Shown piece after piece: positions 1 through 7,391 of a stretch of DNA of 37,642 nucleotides. A model generated the notes under the pieces. The model ran no database searches, was not told where the DNA came from, and saw only the letters and a program-made list of their open reading frames with translations. The stretch comes from a virus. The stretch spans positions 1 to 37,642 of IMG/VR virus record IMGVR_UViG_3300045902_000819; one strand, given 5' to 3'. How positions within the stretch are numbered: position 1 is the first letter of the stretch; the number at the start of each line of letters is the position of its first letter. A program made the position numbers and the translations under genes.

Positions 1-531
1 ATGGCCCGCTCCTCTGTCGTCAAGGCGGGGGAGCGGGGCCTGTCCCCCCAGGGACGGGCTCCCCGCTCCTTCTGCCCGGAGGTCCGCCGCTTCTGCCGTG
101 ACCTCGTTCGCCCTACCCCCGTGCTGGTGCTGGAAGCAGGGGTGACCTGCGGCCATCTCCTCGACGGGCTCGCCTACTACACCGCCATGGCCTTCTCTCC
201 GCTGGGTTCCCGCGAGCGCTCGGTGGACGCGGTGACCCGGGGGCACTGGACGCTTCAGCGTGTGCTGGAGCTGCTGGACGCCCTCTTCCGCGTGCCCCTG
301 GTCCTCCTGGAGAACTTCCGCTTCCGGTTGCAGCGCCACGCCTGCGCCGAGTCCGCGTTCCGCGAGCTGAGCCGCGCCGCCCACGCTGCCGTCCACCTGG
401 GCACCACGCTGGATCGCGCCGCCCGGGAGCTGGGCATGGAGCCCTTCGACGGCGGCCCTTTCGCCGTGGCCTCCGGGGGCGAGACCCCCGCGCTCCCGGG
501 GCGTCCGCTGCTGGCGGGAGGTGCCCGGTGA
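1..531 (+). CDS. Hypothetical protein, 176 aa, upstream of a BRO-like gene
   Basis: I do not recognise this protein. An ATG begins at the first base of the window, so the true start could lie further upstream. The product is basic at the N terminus, then has a largely helical, Arg/Leu-rich middle (about residues 45-145) and a Pro/Gly-rich tail. No signal peptide, transmembrane segment or metal-binding cluster is evident. Its TGA overlaps the GTG start of the next gene by 4 bases (GTGA), so the two are probably translated together. The link to a phage-type BRO gene suggests that it belongs to a mobile element, but that is inference from position only. Confidence 0.5.
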   Translation: MARSSVVKAGERGLSPQGRAPRSFCPEVRRFCRDLVRPTPVLVLEAGVTCGHLLDGLAYYTAMAFSPLGSRERSVDAVTRGHWTLQRVLELLDALFRVPLVLLENFRFRLQRHACAESAFRELSRAAHAAVHLGTTLDRAARELGMEPFDGGPFAVASGGETPALPGRPLLAGGAR

Positions 532-1304
532 GCACGCTGCAACGGTTCGAGTTCGAGGGGCAGCCCTTGCCCGTGTTCACCTTCCACGAGCGCCCCTGCA
601 TGATCGTCGGGGACGTGGGCCGGGTGCTGGGGTACGGCGACGACGGCAAGCTGCTGGTCACGAGCATGCGCAAGCTTTGGGGTGACGAGCTGGTCAGGGG
701 GACCGACTTCGACACCCTGGAGGGGGAGGCGCTGGCGGCCTTCAAGGCACTGGCGGGCGAAACGCCCGTCAGTCCGAACACCCGCTCCCTGACCATCCTC
801 TACGAGTCGGGGCTGCACCTGGTCTGCCTCAAGACGGAGAAGCCCCTGGGGAAGAAGCTGCGCCGGTTTCTCGCCGACGAGGTGATGCCCAAGCTGATGC
901 GCCGCGAGCCCATCACCCCCGCTCCCCAGCTCCCCACCGACCCGCCTCCCTGGGCGCGGGAGATCCTGACCCGGCTGGCGGCCCTCGAGGGTGCCGCCGC
1001 GAGCCACGACCACGACGGGCAGATCGGGCCGGCCCGCGCGGCGGTCCTGCGGCGCCAGCTCATCGTGTTCGGCCAGTTGATGGGGCATGGCGACCCGAGG
1101 GCGGCGAAGTCGTGGCGCACGATGGGGGACAACGAGCTGCGCGAGCGGCTGGGGCACCCCCGCAGCAAGGGGCGCCCGTGGTCGCGGCTGCCGGTGGGGC
1201 GCTACGGCGAGGCGCTCAGCGCCCTGGAGGCGATGCTCGCCCGGGCCCGCAAGGTGGACGTGGCCCACCTGGAAGCCTCGCAGTTGCCGCTCAAGGCGAG
1301 CTGA
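528..1304 (+). CDS. BRO-N domain protein (phage antirepressor-like)
   Basis: The 258-aa product has a BRO N-terminal domain over about residues 1-125. Visible hallmarks are a short beta start, a segment like VGDVGRVLGYGD, then TILYESGLHLVCLKTEKP and a helix ending in LRRFLADEVMPKLMR. BRO-N domains occur in phage antirepressors and viral DNA-binding proteins. The C-terminal half (about 130-258) is Arg-rich and I cannot assign it; it probably gives target specificity. The start is GTG at 528, with GGGAGG at 516-521 as ribosome binding site and a 4-base overlap with the upstream stop. A strong hairpin follows the stop. This could be the regulatory end of the neighbouring prophage, or a leftover of another element, because its strand is opposite to the structural genes. 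Confidence 0.8.
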   Translation: MSTLQRFEFEGQPLPVFTFHERPCMIVGDVGRVLGYGDDGKLLVTSMRKLWGDELVRGTDFDTLEGEALAAFKALAGETPVSPNTRSLTILYESGLHLVCLKTEKPLGKKLRRFLADEVMPKLMRREPITPAPQLPTDPPPWAREILTRLAALEGAAASHDHDGQIGPARAAVLRRQLIVFGQLMGHGDPRAAKSWRTMGDNELRERLGHPRSKGRPWSRLPVGRYGEALSALEAMLARARKVDVAHLEASQLPLKAS

Positions 1305-1325
1305 GACCCCTCGCCGCAGCCTCGG

Positions 1326-1347
1326 CGCCCCTGCTTTTGCGGGGGCG
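1326..1347 (+). terminator. Hairpin terminator after the BRO-like gene
   Basis: A 9-base stem CGCCCCTGC (1326-1334) pairs with GCGGGGGCG (1339-1347), with one T-G wobble, around a TTTT loop. A short T-rich tract (TTGTGCTTTT) follows. It lies 22 bases after the BRO-like stop codon and before the next gene, which suits an intrinsic terminator for the 1-1304 operon. Confidence 0.65.
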
Positions 1348-1403
1348 TTGTGCTTTTAAGGTGATCTTGCTTGCAGCATGGAGCGACCATCCCAGGTTGC
1401 GAC

Positions 1404-2609
1404 ATGGGACTTCACGAAGACCTCCGGCTGCTCGCCGAACAGTTCAAGAAACGAATCGCTGTCATCAAGGGGGAGGAGGCGACCAAGCAGGCGCTGGTGC
1501 TGCCGTTTCTTCAGACCCTCGGGTACGACATCTACGATCCCTCAGTGGTTCAACCTGAGTACGTGGCTGACTTCGCCAAGCGACGCTCAGGAGGGCCTGC
1601 GGAGAAGGTCGACTACGCCATCCACAAGGGAGGTCAGCCCGCCATCTTCATCGAGTGCAAGGCGCTGGACACCCCGCTCGATGCCCACGATCCCCAGCTC
1701 GCCAGGTACTTCAACGCGATCACCACGGTGAAGCTCGCCGTCATCACCGACGGGGTTCGGTATCGGTTTTTCACGGATCTAACGACGCCGAACGTCATGG
1801 ATGCGAGCCCTTTCTTTGTCTTCAACGCCCTCGCTTTTTCCGAGAGGGATGTGGAGCACCTGGCGCTCTTCACCTTCTCCAATTTCTCCGTCGACGCGGT
1901 GCAGGCCTACGCCCAGGATCTCATCTTTATGGAGAAGGTCGCCGCCCTGGTGGGAGACCTGCTCCGCAACCCTTCCGAGCCCTTCGTGCGCTTCCTGATC
2001 GACCAGATGGAGGTCGTCCAGGGTCGCGTGACCGCCCGCGTGGTCGAGCGGGTTACCCCTGTTGTACGCAAGGCCATCCGAACCACCATCGTGGAGATGA
2101 TGACCAAGTCGATCGCCCAGGAGATGCCCCTGTCCGTACAGCCGGACGCGATCCCCTCGACAGCTCCCTCGGGGAGCGGGAAGTCGAGCCCGGAGGCCAC
2201 CCCTACCCCCTCCTCTGTGCAGGAGTCCTCCAAGGGTGCGGTGGAGACCACCGGGGAGGAGCTGGCCATCTTCAACCTGGTCGGTCAGGTGTGCCACGAC
2301 ACGGGGCTCGGGGTGCCCATCGCGTACAAGGACACCGTCAGTTATTTCGGGATCAACCTCGGCAAGGTGACCCGGTGGTTCGTCCGGGTGTTCGCCAATG
2401 GAGGCAAGAAGAGCGCGGTGTTTCGGGTGACCCCTGACCAGGCGGCTCGTCTGGATACCAAGATCGACGTAGAACCGACCGCGGATGGACGCGTGCGCTA
2501 CTACTACCAAACGCCCGAGGATTTCATGAGCATCCGGTCGCTCATCGCGCTGGCCTACAAGCTGGAAGCGGCGAGAAAAGATGACGGAGGCAGCGAAGAT
2601 GCATCGTGA
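1404..2609 (+). CDS. Stand-alone type I restriction R-subunit N-terminal domain protein (COG4748-like)
   Basis: The 401-aa protein looks like the uncharacterised family that carries only the HsdR N-terminal nuclease-type domain. Residues 20-90 contain a PD-(D/E)xK arrangement: E24/E25, D70 in KVDYAI, then E84-C85-K86 in IFIECKA. No helicase motifs follow, unlike a real HsdR of about 1000 aa. Residues 240-280 are a Ser/Pro/Thr-rich linker, and about 285-401 form a separate C-terminal domain of unknown role. The ATG at 1404 is preferred over an in-frame TTG at 1371, because the homology-like sequence begins there and AGG lies 7-9 bases upstream. No methyltransferase or specificity subunit is adjacent, so a conventional restriction system is not supported. 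DNA binding or cleavage is possible given the intact acidic/Lys triad. Confidence 0.7.
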   Translation: MGLHEDLRLLAEQFKKRIAVIKGEEATKQALVLPFLQTLGYDIYDPSVVQPEYVADFAKRRSGGPAEKVDYAIHKGGQPAIFIECKALDTPLDAHDPQLARYFNAITTVKLAVITDGVRYRFFTDLTTPNVMDASPFFVFNALAFSERDVEHLALFTFSNFSVDAVQAYAQDLIFMEKVAALVGDLLRNPSEPFVRFLIDQMEVVQGRVTARVVERVTPVVRKAIRTTIVEMMTKSIAQEMPLSVQPDAIPSTAPSGSGKSSPEATPTPSSVQESSKGAVETTGEELAIFNLVGQVCHDTGLGVPIAYKDTVSYFGINLGKVTRWFVRVFANGGKKSAVFRVTPDQAARLDTKIDVEPTADGRVRYYYQTPEDFMSIRSLIALAYKLEAARKDDGGSEDAS

Positions 2610-3354
2610 ATCCATCCCTGCGCTCAGGGCCTCCCTCCGGTGGCTGATGTTGGTCCTGGCGGTGGCAGCCTGCAGCAGCAATAACGAAGATGATTTGTCA
2701 GCCCCAGTGGCAGGGCGCGACGGGACCGGGGTTGCAGGCCAAGGCGGGGCCGGGGCTGGTGGGGCTGGTGGGGGCCAAGCGGGTACCACCAGCACCGTTT
2801 GCGTCCCCGGAGCAACCCAGGTGTGCCTAGGGCCAGGCGCCTGCCAGGGCGCCCAAACCTGCCGCGACGATGGCTCGGGTTACGAGCCCTGCAACTGCGG
2901 TTCGGCTGGAATTGGTGGCTTCGCTGGCGACGGGGGCACCAGCGGGGCCGGCGGCGATGCAGGCTCCGGGGGCAACGATACTGCGGGCTCCGGTGGGTCG
3001 GAGGCGGGCGGCGCGGGTACCGCAGGGGGCGGGGGCGACAGCGGAGCGGGAGGCGACGGTAGCGCTGGCCAATCGGGAGGAGGTGGAACCGCGGCTGGGT
3101 GTTCCCCTGCTCTCTGCGGAAAGAACAAGCTTCCGAGCGGTGAGATCGTGGACTGCGGAACATGCCCTGGTGCAAACATCTGCGTGCCCGCTCCAGGTGA
3201 TCCAGAAAACTACAACGTCTGTTGCCTTCCCACAGACCAGTGTCAGACGGGGCAACTCTGTGGAAGCCTCAAGGATCTGTGCGGAATTTCCTACGAGTGT
3301 GCCTGTTCCGACCCTAGTAAAGTCTGCAAAAACAAGATCTGTGTAGACCCCTAA
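2599..3354 (+). CDS. Gly-rich, Cys-rich putative lipoprotein
   Basis: The product of about 251 aa begins with a basic N terminus and a hydrophobic stretch ending in the lipobox LAVAAC, followed by SSN. This indicates export and lipid attachment. Roughly residues 45-170 are low-complexity Gly/Ala/Ser sequence with one embedded Cys-rich patch. The C-terminal 80 residues hold many cysteines (CGKNK, CGTCPG, CCLPTDQC, CACSD), probably in disulfides. This architecture is frequent in myxobacterial surface lipoproteins; the function is unknown. The ATG at 2599 is chosen because GGAGG sits 8 bases upstream; another ATG at 2581 has no such site. It overlaps the upstream gene by 11 bases. Its TAA overlaps the stop codon of the convergent phage gene by 3 bases. 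Confidence 0.75.
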   Translation: MHRESIPALRASLRWLMLVLAVAACSSNNEDDLSAPVAGRDGTGVAGQGGAGAGGAGGGQAGTTSTVCVPGATQVCLGPGACQGAQTCRDDGSGYEPCNCGSAGIGGFAGDGGTSGAGGDAGSGGNDTAGSGGSEAGGAGTAGGGGDSGAGGDGSAGQSGGGGTAAGCSPALCGKNKLPSGEIVDCGTCPGANICVPAPGDPENYNVCCLPTDQCQTGQLCGSLKDLCGISYECACSDPSKVCKNKICVDP

Positions 3355-3548
3355 GGCTCACTGTCCCCCGGCGGCTCCTGCGCCGCCCCGATGGCGTTCT
3401 TCACCACGTCGCAGTCGGGCAAGGGGATGCTGAATTTGGGTGGGAACGGCAGGGGAAAAATGTCGAGGCTCGGCAGCCCCGGGATCTCGAACGACGGCAG
3501 GGGGATCTCGATCTCCCCACACGGCGTCATCACCTTCGGCCCAGCCAT
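3351..3548 (-). CDS. Small Pro-rich protein, putative tail spike-tip component
   Basis: This 65-aa protein has an alternating Pro/Leu/Phe pattern with repeated short units such as PLPSFEIP and PLPFPP, two cysteines (C10, C46) and an acidic Pro-rich end. Its ATG overlaps the TGA of the gpV-like gene by one base (TGATG), so it is the last gene of the tail operon. Small proteins encoded directly after a spike gene often cap or accompany the spike, as PAAR proteins do. I see no clear PAAR signature, so that role is inferred from position. Its TAG overlaps the stop of the convergent lipoprotein gene, leaving no space for a terminator between the two units. Confidence 0.55.
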   Translation of the reverse strand: MAGPKVMTPCGEIEIPLPSFEIPGLPSLDIFPLPFPPKFSIPLPDCDVVKNAIGAAQEPPGDSEP

Positions 3549-4444
3549 CAGCTCGCCCCTCCGACGAACACGCTCTGCGAGATGGCCGCGGCGCCAGCAA
3601 TGCTCCCCCCGGCCTTCGCCACCACCGCGCCCCCGGTGGCAGGCGTGGGCACTCCGTCCGCGGGCCCGTGGTTGAGGGTGATCGGCGAGCCGAAGACCTG
3701 CGTCTGCCCGTTGCTGGTGATGAACACCCGCCCGTCGCTCACCTCGATCCGACTCTTGCCGTCGGGGGACACCAGCGCTGCGGCGCCGTCGCCCACGGAG
3801 AGCTGCGCCCCCTTCGCGTCCTTGATCTGGACGCCGTAGCCGTTGGTCGCGCCGTTCCAGCTCATCTGGATCGTGGTGCCATCGTCTGCCGAGACGACGA
3901 AGCCCGAGAAGAAGTCGCTCTGCTGTCCCTTGAGGCGCACCACCTTGATCGCCCCCCGGTAGTACTCGCGGTGCCCGATCCCCTTGGGGGGCGCGAAGAG
4001 CACCGCCCTGGGCTGCGTGGCGTTGTTCTTCGCCGCCGAGCCCTGCTCTTCCAGGCCCTTGCTGTCCAGGGGAACACCCGCAATCGACGGGGGGATCGGG
4101 TCTTCCCTGCCGCCGGGGACCGATGCCGTAGCGACGCAGAGCCCATCCGGCCTCCCGTCGAGCAGATCCACGAGGATGCGCTGTCCCCTGCGGAACGGCG
4201 CCACCTGGAGCGCCCCGCCGAGGGGCGCCGCCAGCAACGCCACCACCTCTGCGCCGACAAACGGCCCCGTGAGCAGCATCGCCGCGACGGTGATCCCGTT
4301 GCTGTCTCCTTCCTGCCACACGTAGGTGGGCTCCTCATCCACCACCCTCGCCAGGGCTTTCCAGCACCGCTGTCTGCCTCCGTCGCTGGGGTCCTGGTCG
4401 AGGGCCTCTGCCAGGGCCCCCGATGTCGCTGCATCTGCTCTCAT
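3548..4444 (-). CDS. Phage baseplate spike protein, gpV-like
   Basis: The 298-aa protein fits the baseplate assembly protein V/central spike family, which forms the membrane-piercing trimer at the tail tip. A probable OB-fold region lies near residues 50-100 (IRKG-like spacing replaced by FRRGQRILVDLLDG). The C-terminal half (about 165-260) has a beta-repeat pattern with segments like QMSWNGATNGYGVQI, AALVSPDGKSRIEVSDG and VFITSNGQTQVFG, typical of a spike beta-helix. The last 30 residues are Gly/Ala-rich. It follows the hub gene with an ATGA overlap and precedes the small Pro-rich gene, the normal position for a spike. Confidence 0.7.
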   Translation of the reverse strand: MRADAATSGALAEALDQDPSDGGRQRCWKALARVVDEEPTYVWQEGDSNGITVAAMLLTGPFVGAEVVALLAAPLGGALQVAPFRRGQRILVDLLDGRPDGLCVATASVPGGREDPIPPSIAGVPLDSKGLEEQGSAAKNNATQPRAVLFAPPKGIGHREYYRGAIKVVRLKGQQSDFFSGFVVSADDGTTIQMSWNGATNGYGVQIKDAKGAQLSVGDGAAALVSPDGKSRIEVSDGRVFITSNGQTQVFGSPITLNHGPADGVPTPATGGAVVAKAGGSIAGAAAISQSVFVGGAS

Positions 4445-6195
4445 GGTCCTCTCCTGGCCTGACGCCAGAGGGCGTCAAGGGCCGCACGGGCCTCCGCTGC
4501 GTCCGACAGCGAGGCAAGGCTCTGGTAAGCGGCGGCAAAGGCCGCCTTCGCTTCTTCAAGAGGGCCGGCGGCCAGCGCGCTCACCTTCGCCTGGAGTTTC
4601 GAGAAGGCCTCGGCGAAGACGTCGCCCTGGAAGTCCCCGACGATCTGGACGAAGTTCACCAGCCGAAAGGTCAGCTCCACGTCCTGCCGCTCGCCGCCGC
4701 TCACCTGCAACTCGTCCACCCGGAACTTCGACAGTCGCGGCACCGACGCCAGAAGCCCCCCGATGCGCTTCGCCGTGACCTCTGGCACCCCGGAGGCCTG
4801 GAGCAGTCCGGCCATGCCCTCGGCGCTCACGATCCCCGTCAGGGCCTGGACCTCCGGCGGGAGCAGCGGGTTGTCCCCGCCGGCCAGGTAGCCGAAGTCC
4901 ACCGTATCCCCGGCCCGTAGCCGCAGCAGGTCGCCGCCCTGGGCGTCGGGCTCCAGAGGGTTGGACCACGGGGCGTGGGTTTTGATCGTGTATTTTACGC
5001 GCTGGCGGGTGCGCTCCAGGAAGATCATCTGCGCCACCTCCAGGAGCCGCTCCTTGCTCGCCACCGGCCCCCAGGGGATCAGCAGCACGCTCTCGTCGAG
5101 CTGCTCGTAGCCAGGGAGGCCGATGTTCGCCGCCACCGGGGGCAGCCTCGGGGGCCTCCCGGGCTCGACCAGCGTCGCCTTCTGGCCCTTCGGGTCCGGG
5201 GGCCACCGGGCCGTGTAGGAGTCGCCCGTGTCGGGGTTGTACCCCACGACCTGCACCGACTGGCTCTTGACCCCCACGAGCTGGTGTTCTGCCTCGATGC
5301 TCTCCACCACCTGGCCCACCAGCAGCGCCGCCTTGCTGGTGCTGGCGCGGCCCTCGTAGAGCGGGCCTGCGGTGCTCAGCTCGATCGTCGTCACCCGCAG
5401 CCTCGCCACGCACCCGAGCCGCGCGGCCTCTTCGGTGATCACGTCGAGGTAGCTCTGCTGTCCCCCGGTCGGTTTCTTGGCGGTCTTGCCGGCCTTCTTC
5501 TGGGCCTTGGGGACGTGGCGCCCGGCGGTGGGCTCCTCGCTGGTGGGGTCGACCCACCGCACGCACAAGCCCTCCGCCGGGGTGCCCACGAGCAGCCTGC
5601 GGATCGCCTCGCTGAGCGTCAGGCTCTGGTCCAGGCTCACCCCCGCTGGAACCTTCTTCGACGCCAGCAGCCCGAGGTAATCCCGGAACGGGAGCTTCAC
5701 CGTGGGGAGCGAGCCGTCGCCGATCGACACGGCCTCCGACGAGCAGATTCCGGCGAAGTCCACCTGGTCCCGGTGGTCCGCGAGGCGAGGCACCCGCAGC
5801 CCCTCGTCCCACTCCTCGGCGGAAAGCTGCCGGATCAGCACCTCGCAGGTGATCGCTCGGATCGCCTCCGGGGGCACGGGCAGGACCGCGAGCGGCAAAA
5901 CGCACTCGAACTCGTCGGCGCGGCGGAAGCTGTTGTAGGTCACCGACCAGCTCAGCGGCGCCAGGTCCAGGAGCACGAAGAAGGGTCGCTTGCGGCTCGC
6001 CCCGCTCTCCTCGACGTAGGCACAGGGGTCGGCGTTGAGAGGCTGCGGCGGCTTGCCCTCCTTCGCCCGGGTAGCGTTGGCCACGGCCAGCGCAAGGTTC
6101 ACGGCCTCCGCAGCCCGGCGCGCTTCCGGGCCGTCCAGCTCGTCGTAGAGCTCTACCCGGAGCGTCACCCCGCAGGCCACCCGGACGACGCTCAC
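4441..6195 (-). CDS. Baseplate hub / late control protein D-like
   Basis: The reading frame gives 584 aa from a GTG at 6195 that overlaps the upstream stop (GTGA). A purine-rich GGTGGAGG stretch precedes it. Length and position (after a LysM-type protein, before the spike) match gpD/gp27-type hub proteins, which connect the tail tube to the spike. The N-terminal 200 residues are beta-rich. A Lys-rich linker lies near 255-275. A later segment with TKRIGGLLASV and VDELQVSGGERQDVELTFRLV resembles the part of hub proteins that forms tube-like domains. The last 70 residues are Ala-rich helix. Family assignment is from pattern and order, not from a diagnostic motif. Confidence 0.65.
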   Translation of the reverse strand: MSVVRVACGVTLRVELYDELDGPEARRAAEAVNLALAVANATRAKEGKPPQPLNADPCAYVEESGASRKRPFFVLLDLAPLSWSVTYNSFRRADEFECVLPLAVLPVPPEAIRAITCEVLIRQLSAEEWDEGLRVPRLADHRDQVDFAGICSSEAVSIGDGSLPTVKLPFRDYLGLLASKKVPAGVSLDQSLTLSEAIRRLLVGTPAEGLCVRWVDPTSEEPTAGRHVPKAQKKAGKTAKKPTGGQQSYLDVITEEAARLGCVARLRVTTIELSTAGPLYEGRASTSKAALLVGQVVESIEAEHQLVGVKSQSVQVVGYNPDTGDSYTARWPPDPKGQKATLVEPGRPPRLPPVAANIGLPGYEQLDESVLLIPWGPVASKERLLEVAQMIFLERTRQRVKYTIKTHAPWSNPLEPDAQGGDLLRLRAGDTVDFGYLAGGDNPLLPPEVQALTGIVSAEGMAGLLQASGVPEVTAKRIGGLLASVPRLSKFRVDELQVSGGERQDVELTFRLVNFVQIVGDFQGDVFAEAFSKLQAKVSALAAGPLEEAKAAFAAAYQSLASLSDAAEARAALDALWRQARRGP

Positions 6196-7391
6196 ACCTC
6201 CACCTCCCGCACGCCGTCCGGCACCACCTGCCCCGCGAGGCCGTTTTTCCTGGCGATCTCCGGCCACCGCTCCGCGTCGCCGAGCGCCGTTCGGGCCACG
6301 TCCGCAAGGCTCTGCCCGGGACGCACCGCCACCCGTTGCCCCTGCCTCCGGGCAAGACCATCGAAGATCGCCACGACCGCATCCATCGCCGTCTGGTTGG
6401 CCTCGCGGATCGCGCCTTTGGCTTGCTGGGCTTTGGCCATCGCGGACGCCCGGGGGCCCAGCGCTCGCCCGACCCCCTGCGCGGCCTTGCCCGCGGCGAG
6501 GTAGGCGTCCCGGGTGTCGCCGAGCTGCACTTCCAGGTCGTGGAGAACGTTCCCCAGGGACCGGGCGGCGGCCAGCGCCTCGTTGGCCAGGCGGGCCGGG
6601 GCGGCGGCGAGGCTTCCGATCTGCTGCACCGTGCGGCGGAGCTGGCTCACGCCGGCGCGCACCCGACCGATGGCGCCCCGGATCGCCGTGAGCGCGTCCG
6701 GGTCGAAGGCGTCGCCGGCTTCCGCCAGGGCGAGGCCGTAGCCGCTGTCGGCGGCCCCGAGCTGCCCGGCGAGGTCCGCGCCGGAGGGGGGCTGCTCGGG
6801 TCGGGGGACGGGCTCCCCCAGCCCGGACCACTCCCAGGTCAGCACCAGGGCAAAGCCGAAGCTCGGCGCCACACGCCCCCCGCCGAGGTCCACGCTGGCG
6901 CCGCGCCCAGGCCGCACCGTCACGCGCCGCAGGATGCCCCTCCGGGTCAGCGGCCCGAGCTGCACCAGGCACGAGCGCGCCCTGGCCTGGAGCGCCTCGA
7001 ACAGGGCCAGGATCTGCTCCGCGTTGGTGGGCGGCACGGTCCCCACCACCGACAGGTCCCCGGGACGCAGGTGCGCCGGGTCCAGGGCGAGGGTCATCTC
7101 CGTCTTGTCGTAGGTGGTGCCGGTGACGCTCGAGTACCCCTCGCTAGCCCCCATGGGCGTGCGGGTCTCCCCCTTGGTCTCCGTGGTCCACTCGGCGCCC
7201 TCCTCAATCCCGAGGCCTCGCCGAAGCAAGATCGTGATCGGCCCGGGGCCCAGCTCCTGGACCACCAGCGTCACGCCAGAGGCTACCGACGGGAGCCCCC
7301 GTTCGACGACCAGGGCGTTGCCTCGCTGGTCGAAGCGCCGTCGCATGACCGCTTCGGCGAGCTGTTCCGGGGAGAGGCGCGCCGTGGCCAT
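6192..7391 (-). CDS. Tail/baseplate protein with C-terminal LysM-like domain
   Basis: The 399-aa protein ends with a LysM-like module, seen as VRPGQSLADVARTALGDAERW followed by a PEIARKNGL motif (about residues 352-390). In contractile tails a LysM protein of this kind (gp53- or gpX-like) lies between tape measure and hub. Residues 1-200 are a beta-rich domain, and 215-340 are a long Ala/Arg-rich helical region that may be coiled coil. Its ATG overlaps the tape-measure stop by one base. The most likely role is a baseplate or tube-end adaptor rather than a cell-wall enzyme, as no catalytic domain is visible. Confidence 0.65.
   Translation of the reverse strand: MATARLSPEQLAEAVMRRRFDQRGNALVVERGLPSVASGVTLVVQELGPGPITILLRRGLGIEEGAEWTTETKGETRTPMGASEGYSSVTGTTYDKTEMTLALDPAHLRPGDLSVVGTVPPTNAEQILALFEALQARARSCLVQLGPLTRRGILRRVTVRPGRGASVDLGGGRVAPSFGFALVLTWEWSGLGEPVPRPEQPPSGADLAGQLGAADSGYGLALAEAGDAFDPDALTAIRGAIGRVRAGVSQLRRTVQQIGSLAAAPARLANEALAAARSLGNVLHDLEVQLGDTRDAYLAAGKAAQGVGRALGPRASAMAKAQQAKGAIREANQTAMDAVVAIFDGLARRQGQRVAVRPGQSLADVARTALGDAERWPEIARKNGLAGQVVPDGVREVEV

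Noticed and set aside
4441-6972. An 843-aa hub gene beginning at 6972
   Set aside because: The first 259 residues are an Arg-rich shadow of the LysM-type gene; GTG 6195 overlaps the upstream stop in the usual way.
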